The position numbers were made by a program, and so were the translations under genes. A stretch of 64,000 nt of DNA from positions 78,466-142,465 of the forward strand of contig NZ_PGVG01000019.1 of the NCBI RefSeq assembly GCF_002795245.1. The letters are read 5' to 3'. Below the pieces are notes generated by a model. That model was not told the DNA's origin. It did not search any database and was given only the letters and a program-made list of their open reading frames with translations. Positions 16,821 to 25,183 of the stretch are shown here, one piece after another. This DNA comes from Bradyrhizobium forestalis (GTDB lineage: Bacteria > Pseudomonadota > Alphaproteobacteria > Rhizobiales > Xanthobacteraceae). Position 1 is the first letter of the stretch. The number at the start of each line of letters is the position of its first letter.

Positions 16821-16935
16821 AGCGGAATGGCTTTAGGTTGAATCGATGGCCGCGGCTCGTTCAGCTCTCCCGCTTGCGGGAGAGGCGTAGGCCGCCTCTG
16901 GCTGCCCTTGTGAGCGAAGGAAGAGAGCACGCAAG

Positions 16936-16962
16936 AAAATGGCCCCCGCGAGGGGCCATTTT
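16936..16962. terminator. Strong bidirectional intrinsic terminator
   Basis: AAAATGGCCCC (16936-16946), a 5-base loop, then GGGGCCATTTT (16952-16962): an 11-bp perfect stem with T-runs on either strand. It lies between the convergent aldo/keto reductase and the secreted gene at 17015. Confidence 0.88.
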
Positions 16963-17014
16963 CTTTCGCGTTGCGCATGAGCCTCCGGTGGCGATGGCTG
17001 CGCTTGACAGGCGG

Positions 17015-17467
17015 CTAATCGCAGCGCTGCTGCGCGGGAGTTGGTACGCCGGTGGCGACGTACTTGCCGTCCCTGATCGTGTACGCGCCGCGCTCGCTGC
17101 GATTGTAAATCGCGCGCAAGCTGCCGTCCTTCTGCAACAGGAGTCCAAATTCGCGCGCCTGGTGCAGCGAGGGGAAGTATACCATCACATTGAGCAGGCC
17201 CTCAGCATTCACCGCGGCGGACACCACTTCGTTCTCGTCCCCGGCCTCGCCGAAATTGCGGCGGTACATCACCCGGCCGTCTTTCCGGATTTCGTAAGTC
17301 AAGAGTGCCCCCTTGTCGCGGTCTGGCCGGGCCGAGCAATCGACCGCCCACGAGCCGAGCAGGCCCCATTGCTCCACGGTCGCGGCCAGCGTCTCGGCGC
17401 CGGCCATGGAGGTGAACGCGACCCACAGCACCGCAGCCGCGATCCCGCGGCCAAGACAACGCATCAT
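17015..17467 (-). CDS. Secreted protein of unknown function
   Basis: 150 residues from the ATG at 17467 (ATG at 17464 is equivalent). The signal peptide GRGIAAAVLWVAFTSMAGA ends just before ETLAATVEQWGLLGSWAVDC. The mature part is beta-rich with a GSWAVDCSARPDRDKGALLT start and a C-terminal Cys, so one disulfide is possible. The sequence GxWAVDC is typical of small alphaproteobacterial periplasmic proteins of lipocalin-like shape. No catalytic motif. It stands divergent from the XRE gene. Confidence 0.75.
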   Translation of the reverse strand: MMRCLGRGIAAAVLWVAFTSMAGAETLAATVEQWGLLGSWAVDCSARPDRDKGALLTYEIRKDGRVMYRRNFGEAGDENEVVSAAVNAEGLLNVMVYFPSLHQAREFGLLLQKDGSLRAIYNRSERGAYTIRDGKYVATGVPTPAQQRCD

Positions 17468-17626
17468 GTCCTGAGAAACCCCGCCTCGAAGAATTCCAAA
17501 GTGTAGCATCACGCTCACGGCCGTTCCACGGCAGCCGCCGATCGCTCGCGAATTTGATCCGCGTCAATGAGACAGGGCGTTTCGAGGGTAAGATGGCATT
17601 TCCCGAAGGCGAACGTGGATAGACCA

Positions 17627-17899
17627 ATGCTCAATCAAGTCATGGATTTTGCGGGCGAAGTGCTGCCGGGGAGCTGTGCCGTACCGCCTTATTCCGAGGC
17701 CGCGTTTCTGACGGAGCTGGGCGATCGCTTACGATCCTCGCGCATGCGCTGCGACCTGTCGCGCCGCGAGCTGGCCCGCCGCTCCGGGATCTCCGAGCGC
17801 TACATCGCCCAGATCGAGGCCGGCAAGGGTAACGTCTCGATCGTCCTGTTGCTGCGGCTCGCCTCCGCGATCCACGGCAGTCAGCCACAGGTGGCCTGA
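17627..17899 (+). CDS. XRE-family regulator, HTH-only (probably truncated BzdR/BoxR type)
   Basis: 90 residues from the ATG at 17627. After a short lead (PGSCAVPPYSEAAF), LGDRLRSSRMRCDLSRRELA followed by RRSGISERYIAQIEAGKGNV is a complete XRE helix-turn-helix of the kind found at the N-terminus of BzdR/BoxR regulators of aromatic catabolism. Those carry a C-terminal shikimate-kinase-like domain that senses an acyl-CoA. Here the protein stops at AIHGSQPQVA right after the HTH. It lies 18 bases before hpaD, suggesting it may regulate that gene. It could be a truncation product or a true short regulator. Confidence 0.75.
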   Translation: MLNQVMDFAGEVLPGSCAVPPYSEAAFLTELGDRLRSSRMRCDLSRRELARRSGISERYIAQIEAGKGNVSIVLLLRLASAIHGSQPQVA

Positions 17900-17917
17900 C
17901 GCTGCGAGGTGACCGTC

Positions 17918-18772
17918 ATGGGGCAGCTCGTACTCGCGGCCAAGGTCACCCACGTTCCATCATTGATGCTGTCGGAGGCGCCCGGCAGCTTATTGCGGGC
18001 CGCCCGTGAGCCGGCGGTCAGCTCTTTGCGCGAGCTCGGCCGGCGGGCGAAGGAGCGCGGCGCTACCTGCTTCGTGGTGTTCGACACCCACTGGCTCTCC
18101 AATTTCGGCTACCACATCAACGCCAATGCGCGGCATCGCGGTTCGTTCACGAGCCACGAGGCGCCGCAGATGATCCGGGATCTGCGCTACGATCTGCCGG
18201 GTGATACGAAGCTGGCTGAAGCCATCGCCAACAAGGCCGGGGACGCGGGCCTCAACGTGATCGCCCATCAGGTGGCCAGCCTCGGGCTCGAATACGGCAC
18301 CATCGTCCCGATGCACTACATGAACCCCGACGGATTTGCGAAGGTGGTCTCGGTCGCCTCGCCGCTGTTCGCCTCGTTCGAGGAGAGCCGGATTCTCGGT
18401 GAAGCCACCCGCCGGGCGATCGACGAATCCGGTGAGCGGGTCGCCGTTCTCGCCAGCGGCTCGCTCTCGCATCGGCTCTGGCCGAACAAGAAGCTGGGCC
18501 CCGAGGCGTGGACCTCGGTTGCCAGCGAGTTCAACCGCCAGGTCGACCTGCGCGTGCTCGAGCTGTGGCAGAGCCGCCGCTACCGCGAATTCCTCGACAT
18601 GCTTCCGGACTATGCCACCAAGTGCAACGGGGAAGGCGGCATGGCCGACACGATCATGCTGTTTGCAGCGCTCGGCTGGTACGATTATCGTGGCACCGCC
18701 GAGCAGCTTTGCGACTATTTTCCGTCGTCGGGCTCCGGCCAGGTCAACGTGGAGTTTCACGTCGAGACGTGA
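17918..18772 (+). CDS. hpaD: 3,4-dihydroxyphenylacetate 2,3-dioxygenase
   Basis: 284 residues from the ATG at 17918 (ribosome site GAGGTGA); a GTG at 17909 is possible but less likely. It tracks the E. coli HpaD extradiol dioxygenase almost block for block: LAAKVTHVPSLMLSE, FVVFDTHWLSNFGYHINA, LEYGTIVPMHYMN, VAVLASGSLSHRLW, EFLDMLPDYA and a C-terminal YFPSSGSGQVNVEFHV. It is a class III (LigB-type) non-haem Fe(II) enzyme that opens homoprotocatechuate between carbons 2 and 3. No other hpa gene lies nearby, so the rest of the pathway must be elsewhere or the substrate differs. Confidence 0.92.
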   Translation: MGQLVLAAKVTHVPSLMLSEAPGSLLRAAREPAVSSLRELGRRAKERGATCFVVFDTHWLSNFGYHINANARHRGSFTSHEAPQMIRDLRYDLPGDTKLAEAIANKAGDAGLNVIAHQVASLGLEYGTIVPMHYMNPDGFAKVVSVASPLFASFEESRILGEATRRAIDESGERVAVLASGSLSHRLWPNKKLGPEAWTSVASEFNRQVDLRVLELWQSRRYREFLDMLPDYATKCNGEGGMADTIMLFAALGWYDYRGTAEQLCDYFPSSGSGQVNVEFHVET

Positions 18773-18782
18773 GGCATCGACC

Positions 18783-20015
18783 TTAGGCCCGCTTCTCGAC
18801 ATTGGCGCTGCGGGCGGGCACGCCGAACTCCTTGCGGCAGACCTCGGCCAGCACGGCGACGCCATCGCGGATCTGCTGATGCGTGGGGCTGGCAAAGCAC
18901 AGCCGCAGCCGCGAGCTGGAATGGTCCTTGTTGGTCGACCATTCCGGCCCCGGATTGATCGAGACGCCGGCGGCGAGCGCGGCCTGATACAGCTTCAGCG
19001 TATCGACCTGGTCGGGCAGCTTCACCCAGAGGAAGATGCCGCCCTTGGGCTCCTCGAACTCGGCGGCCGTCCCGAACTGCTCGTTCAGCGCTTCCATCAG
19101 CGTGTCGAGCTTGGTGCGCAGCGCCTTCGTCAGGGTCGGCACATGGCTTGCAAAATGCGGCCTGCAATAGGCGGCCAGCACCATCTGCTCCAGCGCGCCG
19201 GAGCCCGCATCCGTCTTCAGCGCCAGTATCCGCGACATCACCTCCCAGGGCGCCACGACGAAGCCGACGCGCAGCGCCGGCGCGATCGACTTGGAGAACG
19301 AGCCGATATGGATCACGCCGCCGTTCGGGCTCATCGCGTGGATGGCGGGCGGCCGTTGCCCCGACCAGACCAGGTCGGCATAGCAATCGTCCTCGAAGAT
19401 GGGCACGCCATATTCGGTCGCGAGCCGCACCAGCTCAGTGCGCCGGCTCTCGGGCATGATGCTGCCGGTCGGGTTCTGCACCGTCGGAATGGTGTAGATG
19501 TATTTCGGACGGATGCCGCGGCCCTTCAGGTCGGCCAGCGTGGAGGCCAGCAGGTCCATGCGCATGCCGTCCTTGTCAAGGGGAATGCCGACGACGTTGA
19601 CGCCGAGTCGCGCCAGGCGCGTCAGGGAGCCCTGATAGCTCTCCTGCTCGAAAATCACGGTGTCGCCGCGCGCCAGCAGGGTGGCGTTGACGAGGTCGAG
19701 CGCCTGGAGCGAGCCGGAGACGATCAGGAGATCGTCGACCGTGGAGGTGATGCCGGCATCGCGCTTGAGTTTCGTCGCCAGGAATTCGCGCAAGGGCAGG
19801 TAGCCCTGCGGACCATGCGCCAGACCGTAGGTGGCGAGCGAGCGGCCCTCGCGCCGCAGCACCGTGTTGGTCGCTTCGATCAGCTCGTCGAGCGGCACCT
19901 GTTCGGCATCGTTGTTGCCGCCGACGAAGCTGTATTGGGCAAGGCCCGTCCAGCGCGCAGAGGGGGCCGGCAGCCCTGCGGGAAACAGGGGCGCGAATTC
20001 GAAGCTGGACGTCAT
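18783..20015 (-). CDS. PLP-dependent class I/II aminotransferase
   Basis: 410 residues from the ATG at 20015 (GAGGAA upstream); the frame extends further but the extension is unlike the family. It has the fold-type I features LIVSGSLQALDLVNATLLAR, TIPTVQNPTGSIMP, FEDDCYADLVW and HIGSFSKSIAPALRVGFVV, where the Lys in SFSKSIAP binds PLP. The PNPTG-like loop is QNPTG. The protein belongs to the group that includes LysN-type 2-aminoadipate aminotransferase and MocR aminotransferase domains, but has no HTH. It converges with hpaD. The amino donor and acceptor are not determined. Confidence 0.88.
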   Translation of the reverse strand: MTSSFEFAPLFPAGLPAPSARWTGLAQYSFVGGNNDAEQVPLDELIEATNTVLRREGRSLATYGLAHGPQGYLPLREFLATKLKRDAGITSTVDDLLIVSGSLQALDLVNATLLARGDTVIFEQESYQGSLTRLARLGVNVVGIPLDKDGMRMDLLASTLADLKGRGIRPKYIYTIPTVQNPTGSIMPESRRTELVRLATEYGVPIFEDDCYADLVWSGQRPPAIHAMSPNGGVIHIGSFSKSIAPALRVGFVVAPWEVMSRILALKTDAGSGALEQMVLAAYCRPHFASHVPTLTKALRTKLDTLMEALNEQFGTAAEFEEPKGGIFLWVKLPDQVDTLKLYQAALAAGVSINPGPEWSTNKDHSSSRLRLCFASPTHQQIRDGVAVLAEVCRKEFGVPARSANVEKRA

Positions 20016-20067
20016 GGGAGCGTTCCTCGTTTTGTTCTTGTTGAGCGGCGGCTTTGCACCGGCGGCC

Positions 20068-20595
20068 TTACCTCTTGCCGGCCGTCCGGGTCGGCCGGCC
20101 CTGGCTGATGAAAGCGTAATGCGCATTGGCGATGCCGCCCACCATCAGCGCTTCGACCACCGGCTCGGCGATCTCGCCCGTGGCGGCCCAGTCGACGAGA
20201 AAATTGGCCCCGGTCCCGCCGCGCACGTCGTCGGTCGGAATGAAGATCGAGACGGTGGCGAGCGGCCTCAACGCCACCGGCGTCTTCAGATAGCTCTCGA
20301 CCTGCTTGCCTGCGGTGTCGAAATAGGCGATGCGTTTGACGACCAGCGGCTGGGTCTCGGAGGCGTTGTGCACGCTCAGCGTCACCGAGAAGTCGACACG
20401 CAGCTTGCCCTGGCTCATCGCGACGCTGGAATAGGCGGGCACGTAGAATCCGCCGGAAACGGCGAGTTCCTCCTTCGGCAGCGCGGTGAGCGAATCGGCA
20501 AAGTTTTGTTCGATATTGACCTTGGATTGCGCGGCGGCGGGCACGACAAAGGCGAGGGGGCCTAGCAGAATGCCTGCGAAGAGCCCTCTCCGCAT
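20068..20595 (-). CDS. DUF3124 domain secreted protein
   Basis: 175 residues from the ATG at 20595. The signal peptide MRRGLFAGILLGPLAFVVPA ends at AAAQ. The mature part is beta-rich: GGFYVPAYSSVAMSQGKLRV, then DFSVTLSVHNASETQPLVVK, then RPLATVSIFIPTDDVRGGTG, the immunoglobulin-like pattern of DUF3124. It is periplasmic, with no catalytic motif. It is 52 bases upstream of the aminotransferase on the same strand and divergent from the antiporter. Confidence 0.85.
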   Translation of the reverse strand: MRRGLFAGILLGPLAFVVPAAAQSKVNIEQNFADSLTALPKEELAVSGGFYVPAYSSVAMSQGKLRVDFSVTLSVHNASETQPLVVKRIAYFDTAGKQVESYLKTPVALRPLATVSIFIPTDDVRGGTGANFLVDWAATGEIAEPVVEALMVGGIANAHYAFISQGRPTRTAGKR

Positions 20596-20662
20596 GTGAC
20601 GAATTGCTCGCTTGCCGCACCGCAACCCGTCTCTAGGGTGCGGCAAAACGGACCAATTTGGC

Positions 20663-22393
20663 ATGCACGAGCTCATTCGCGACATCACTCTCTCTATCCT
20701 GTTTGCCTGGATGCTGGGCCTGCTCGCCCATTTCTCCCGACAACCGCTGATCCTGGCCTACCTTATCGCCGGCTTTTGCATAGGTCCATTCGGCGCCGGT
20801 TGGGTCCATTCGCAGGAATCGATCAGCGTCATCTCCGAGCTTGGCCTGATCTTCATGCTGTTCATGATCGGGCTCGAGATCGACCTGAAGAAGATCGTGC
20901 GGGCAGGGCGGGTGATCCTGTTCGCGGCGGGCAGCCAGCTGCTCGGCGGCTGCCTGCTCGGGATTCTGTTCTTCGTCGGCATCGGCCTGTCGCTCGGCGG
21001 CGGGCATTTCGATGCGGTCTATCTCTGCGTCGCCTGCGCGCTGTCGAGCACCGTCATCATCGTCAAGGTGCTCTACGAGAAACGCGAACTCGATACGCTG
21101 CCGGGCCGCATCACCCTCGGCATCCTGGTGCTCCAGGACATCTTCGCCATCCTGTTCCTGGCGGTGCAGCCGAGCCTGGCCAATCTGCAGGTCAGCGTCA
21201 TCCTGCTCTCGATCGGCCGCGTCGCGGTGCTGGTCGCGGCCGCGCTGCTGGTCAGCCGTTACGTGCTGCCGCGCCTGTTCCACCAGATCGCCCGCCGCCC
21301 CGAGCTGATCCTGCTCGGCGCGCTCGCCTGGTGCTTTCTCGTCGCCGAGACCGCCGAGCGGCTCTCGCTGTCGCGCGAGATGGGCGCGCTGATTGCCGGC
21401 GTCTCGCTCTCGACCTTCCCTTACGCGCTCGACGTCACCGCCAAGGTCACCACGCTCCGCGATTTCTTCATCACGCTGTTCTTCGTCGCGCTCGGCATGA
21501 CCATTCCCGTGCCCGGCCTCTCGGTGATTGGCCTTGCCTTGATGATCGCGGGGTTCACGGTGGCGAGCCGCCTCGTCACGACGTTCACGCCGCTCTACCT
21601 GATGAAGCAGGGCCTGCGCGCCAGCCTGTTGCCGGCGCTGAACCTTGCGCAGATCTCCGAGTTCTCGCTGGTGGTGATCCAGACCGGTATCGCCGACCAC
21701 CATATCGCGGCGGAGACGGCGAATGCCGCCTCGTTTGCCTTCGTGGTGCTGGCGGTGCTCTCCACCTTCGTAATGACCCGCAGCGACGAGATCACCCGCT
21801 GGGCGATCGGCCCCTTGAAGCGGATCGGCCTGCGCGACCTCGATCACGGCAACGGCCATGCCGAGGACGGACACGGAGGCGGCCATGGCGAGGCCCGCCG
21901 CATCGTCATCCTGGGCTTTTTCCGTGCGGCGAGCGCGCTGCTGGCCGAGATCGAACGGCAGACACCGGTGCTGCTCGAGCAGATCACCGTGGTCGATTTC
22001 AACCCCAATGTGTACCAGACGCTGCTTTCACGCGATCTGCACGTGATCTACGGCGACATCAGCAATGTCGATACGCTGCTCCATGCCGGCATCGGCAAGT
22101 CCGAGATGATCATCCTCAGCGTGCCGGATTCGCTGCTGAAGGGCGCCACAAACGAGAAGCTGGTCCGCCACGTCCGCGCGCTCAATCCGACCGCCCTGAT
22201 CGTCGCCACGGCCGATCTCCTGGCCGACGTCGGCGCGCTCTACGAGGCCGGCGCCAGCTATGTCACCGTGACCCGGCTCAGCGATGCCCATGAGCTGTTT
22301 ACCGTGATCGAAGCCGCCCAGGCCGGGCTGCTCGCGGACAAGCGCGCCGAGCTCGATCTGCGCCTCGGCGAGCGCCGCGAGGTGCTGCCCTGA
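20663..22393 (+). CDS. CPA2-family cation/proton antiporter with RCK-like domain
   Basis: 576 residues from the ATG at 20663. About 12 membrane segments occupy residues 5-385, including the family pattern LILAYLIAGFCIGPFGAGWV and VACALSSTVIIVKVLYEKRE; IDLKKI follows the second motif. A His/Gly-rich linker (DHGNGHAEDGHGGGHGE) leads to a Rossmann RCK/TrkA-N-like domain from about 425 (RRIVILGFFRAASALLAEIE, DFNPNVYQTL, YGDISNVDTLLHAGI). The layout is that of KefB/RosB/YbaL transporters: K+ or Na+ exchanged for H+ at the inner membrane, gated by the cytosolic domain. The nucleotide-binding glycines are degenerate (GFFRAAS), so regulation may not use NAD(H). Confidence 0.88.
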   Translation: MHELIRDITLSILFAWMLGLLAHFSRQPLILAYLIAGFCIGPFGAGWVHSQESISVISELGLIFMLFMIGLEIDLKKIVRAGRVILFAAGSQLLGGCLLGILFFVGIGLSLGGGHFDAVYLCVACALSSTVIIVKVLYEKRELDTLPGRITLGILVLQDIFAILFLAVQPSLANLQVSVILLSIGRVAVLVAAALLVSRYVLPRLFHQIARRPELILLGALAWCFLVAETAERLSLSREMGALIAGVSLSTFPYALDVTAKVTTLRDFFITLFFVALGMTIPVPGLSVIGLALMIAGFTVASRLVTTFTPLYLMKQGLRASLLPALNLAQISEFSLVVIQTGIADHHIAAETANAASFAFVVLAVLSTFVMTRSDEITRWAIGPLKRIGLRDLDHGNGHAEDGHGGGHGEARRIVILGFFRAASALLAEIERQTPVLLEQITVVDFNPNVYQTLLSRDLHVIYGDISNVDTLLHAGIGKSEMIILSVPDSLLKGATNEKLVRHVRALNPTALIVATADLLADVGALYEAGASYVTVTRLSDAHELFTVIEAAQAGLLADKRAELDLRLGERREVLP

Positions 22394-22569
22394 CGGCGTC
22401 CGGCCGCCTTCCTTGCGGCCAATCTGCGCCTATATCGCTGGTATGCCCGGTGCAAGCCTGAAACCCCTTGGCAGGCCCGCCGTCTGGCATATGTGGTTGC
22501 GCTGGGGAGACTAGCGCGCCGACCCAAGTCCGGCTAAGCCTCCCGGCCATAACCGATAGAGATTGGGAA

Positions 22570-23646
22570 ATGCCCGATAGCGTTCAGGAAGTCTTGCAGG
22601 CCTTTGCCCGGGGTGAACTCGTGGTCGTCACCGACGACGAGGACCGTGAGGGCGAGGGCGATCTGATCGTCGCCGCCTCGCTCTGCACCGCCGAGAAGAT
22701 GGCCTTCATCATCCGCCATACCTCCGGCATCGTCTGCGCGCCCGTGACGACCGAGGACGCGCGCCGCCTGCGGCTCGATCCGATGGTCGCCCACAACGAT
22801 TCCGCGCACACCACCGCGTTCACGGTCTCGGTCGACTACAAGCCCGATGGCGGCACCGGCATCTCCGCCGAGGAGCGCGCCTCGTGCTGCCGCGCGCTCG
22901 CCAATCCCAATGTCGGCGCCCACGACTTCGCCCGGCCAGGCCACATCTTCCCGCTGATCGCCAAGGACGGCGGCGTGCTTTTGCGCTCCGGCCATACCGA
23001 GGCCGCCGTCGACCTCTGCAAGCTCTCCGGCCTGCCGCCGGTCGGCGTCATCAGCGAGCTCATGAACGACGACGGCAGCGTGATGAAGGGCGAGCAGGTT
23101 GCCCGCTTCGCCGCCGAGCACAAGCTCAAGCACGTCACCATCGCGGACATGATCGCCTACCGCCAGGCGCGCGAAAAGCTGATCGAGCGGGTCTCGACCT
23201 TCGTCACCGAGAGCCCGATCGGTCCGTTGCAGGGCTATGCCTACCGCTCGCCGTTCGATTCCATCGCGCACGTCGCCTTCGTCTACAACGGGGTCGGCGA
23301 CGGCAAGAACGTGCTGACGCGCTTCCACAAGCCGAACATCGTCAAGGACACCTTCACCGGCCACAAGCGCATGGCGGTCGTGCTCGAGCATTTCAAGAAA
23401 TCGGGCCGTGGCGTGCTGGTTTACTTGCGTGACGGCGCGGCCGGTGTCCCCGTGGCGCCGCTGCCGGACGAGTCGTCGACGGAGGCTGACCGCAACCGCC
23501 AGTGGCGCGAGGTCGGCGTCGGCGCGCAGATCCTGCGCGACCTCGGCGTCACCTCGATCCGGCATCTCACCTCCTCGGTGCACGACTACAAGGGTCTGTC
23601 GGGCTTCGGTATCGAGATCGTCGCCAACGAGCAGCTCGAAAGCTGA
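22570..23646 (+). CDS. ribB: RibBX-type protein: DHBP synthase with degenerate GTP cyclohydrolase II domain
   Basis: 358 residues from the ATG at 22570. Residues 1-205 are a complete 3,4-dihydroxy-2-butanone-4-phosphate synthase (TDDEDREGEGDL, AFIIRHTSGIVCAP, ARPGHIFPL, RSGHTEAAVDLCKLSG), which turns ribulose 5-phosphate into the four-carbon riboflavin precursor. Residues about 210-358 follow the GTP cyclohydrolase II fold (SGRGVLVYLRDG, VGAQILRDLGVTSIRHLTSS) but lack the three zinc cysteines and the catalytic RExRG-like block, so this half should be inactive for GTP. The arrangement matches the RibBX proteins described in proteobacteria. No FMN riboswitch is visible upstream. Confidence 0.9.
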   Translation: MPDSVQEVLQAFARGELVVVTDDEDREGEGDLIVAASLCTAEKMAFIIRHTSGIVCAPVTTEDARRLRLDPMVAHNDSAHTTAFTVSVDYKPDGGTGISAEERASCCRALANPNVGAHDFARPGHIFPLIAKDGGVLLRSGHTEAAVDLCKLSGLPPVGVISELMNDDGSVMKGEQVARFAAEHKLKHVTIADMIAYRQAREKLIERVSTFVTESPIGPLQGYAYRSPFDSIAHVAFVYNGVGDGKNVLTRFHKPNIVKDTFTGHKRMAVVLEHFKKSGRGVLVYLRDGAAGVPVAPLPDESSTEADRNRQWREVGVGAQILRDLGVTSIRHLTSSVHDYKGLSGFGIEIVANEQLES

Positions 23647-23778
23647 CCACATCGCGTCCAGGTGCGTGCCGTTGCGCCGCCCCGGAACGATCGACACCAG
23701 GATGCAATTGAACTTGTTGCCGCGGCGCTTTACTTTGTCGGGCAATTATCGACGGAACCAGACGCGAAAGGACGTTTC

Positions 23779-24993
23779 ATGAGCGTGCGCCCTCAGGCCA
23801 AGGACAAGCCGGCTGCGGCTTCTTTCCAGTGGGACGATCCGTTCCTGCTCGACGAGCAGCTCACCGAAGACGAGCGCATGGTGCGCGACACCGCCCGCGC
23901 TTACGCCCAGGACAAGCTGCTGCCGCGCGTCTCCAAGGCCTATCTCGAAGAGAAGACCGACCGCGAGATCTTCAACGAGATGGGCGAGCTCGGCCTGATC
24001 GGCATCACGTTGCCGGAGGAGTATGGCTGTGCCAATGCGAGCTACGTCGCCTATGGCCTCGTCGCGCGCGAGATCGAGCGGGTCGATTCCGGCTATCGCT
24101 CGATGAACTCGGTGCAGTCCTCGCTGGTGATGTACCCGATCTACGCCTATGGCGACGAGAACCAGCGCAAGAAGTACCTGCCGAAGCTCGCCAGCGGCGA
24201 GTGGGTCGGCTGCTTCGGTCTGACGGAGCCCGACGCCGGCTCCGATCCGGCCGGCATGAAGACCCGCGCCGAGAAGGTCTCGGACGGCTATCGTCTCACC
24301 GGCAGCAAGATGTGGATCTCGAACGCGCCGATCGCCGACGTGTTCGTGGTCTGGGCCAAGTCGGCTGCGCACGACAACCAGATCCGCGGCTTCGTGCTGG
24401 AGAAGGGCATGAAGGGCCTCTCCGCCCCGAAGATCGGCGGCAAGCTCTCGCTTCGTGCCTCCATCACGGGTGAGGTCGTGATGGACGGCGTCGTGGTTCC
24501 GGAAGACGCCCTGCTGCCCAACGTCTCCGGCCTCAAGGGCCCGTTCGGCTGCCTCAACCGCGCCCGTTACGGCATCTCCTGGGGTGCGTTAGGGGCCGCC
24601 GAGGACTGCATGCACCGCGCCCGCCAGTATACGCTCGACCGCAAGCAGTTCGGCAGGCCGCTCGCCGCGACCCAGCTGGTGCAGAAGAAGCTCGCGGACA
24701 TGGAGACTGAGATCGCGCTGGGCCTGCAAGCCTCGTTGCGGGTCGGCCGCCTGATGGACGAGGGCAAGTTCGCGCCCGAGATGATCTCAATCGTCAAGCG
24801 CAACAATTGCGGCAAGGCCCTCGATATCGCCCGTACCGCTCGCGACATGCACGGCGGCAACGGCATCTCGATCGAGTATCACGTGATGCGCCACGTCCAT
24901 AACCTCGAGACGGTCAACACTTACGAGGGCACCCACGACGTCCACGCCCTGATCCTCGGCCGCGCGATCACGGGCATCCAGGCGTTTTTCTAA
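23779..24993 (+). CDS. gcdH: Glutaryl-CoA dehydrogenase
   Basis: 404 residues from the ATG at 23779 with AAAGGA upstream. A full acyl-CoA dehydrogenase: N-terminal helices, FGLTEPDAGSDPAGM, GSKMWISNAPIADVFVVWAK, LNRARYGISWGALGAAEDCM and RKQFGRPLAATQLVQKKLAD. The C-terminal NTYEGTHDVHALILGRAITG places the catalytic base at Glu383, the position used by glutaryl-CoA dehydrogenase (Glu370 in human GCDH). The enzyme oxidises and decarboxylates glutaryl-CoA to crotonyl-CoA in lysine, tryptophan and aromatic catabolism, passing electrons to ETF. It is a single gene between ribB and an MBL hydrolase. Confidence 0.93.
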   Translation: MSVRPQAKDKPAAASFQWDDPFLLDEQLTEDERMVRDTARAYAQDKLLPRVSKAYLEEKTDREIFNEMGELGLIGITLPEEYGCANASYVAYGLVAREIERVDSGYRSMNSVQSSLVMYPIYAYGDENQRKKYLPKLASGEWVGCFGLTEPDAGSDPAGMKTRAEKVSDGYRLTGSKMWISNAPIADVFVVWAKSAAHDNQIRGFVLEKGMKGLSAPKIGGKLSLRASITGEVVMDGVVVPEDALLPNVSGLKGPFGCLNRARYGISWGALGAAEDCMHRARQYTLDRKQFGRPLAATQLVQKKLADMETEIALGLQASLRVGRLMDEGKFAPEMISIVKRNNCGKALDIARTARDMHGGNGISIEYHVMRHVHNLETVNTYEGTHDVHALILGRAITGIQAFF

Positions 24994-25027
24994 GCGCCGC
25001 GTATTCCGTGGTCGTTGTTTTGCTCAG

Positions 25028-25150
25028 CTGTCATCGCCCGCCCCGTGCTGCAATTGCGCACTAGGGCGGGCGATCCAGTATTCCAGAGACCTGGCCTTCG
25101 CCACAGGCGCCGCGGCGTACTGGATATCCCGCCTTCGCGGGGTATGACAG
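25028..25150. repeat. Long imperfect inverted repeat
   Basis: CTGTCATCGCCCGCC at the left pairs with the right end GGGTATGACAG, with inner palindromes (GCCCGCC/GGCGGGC, CCAGTATTCCAG...TACTGGAT). It is one of the mobile-looking palindromic families of this genome, downstream of gcdH. Confidence 0.65.
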
Positions 25151-25183
25151 CGGGGGGTGGGGCAGCAGTGCACAGGAAGGCCC

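Noticed and set aside
20633..21886. 417-codon minus-strand frame opposite the antiporter
   Set aside because: Its Gln/Arg/Asp-rich composition is what antisense of a membrane protein gives; no family.
22394..22569. FMN riboswitch upstream of the ribB gene
   Set aside because: The RFN consensus was looked for and no matching conserved stretch is present.
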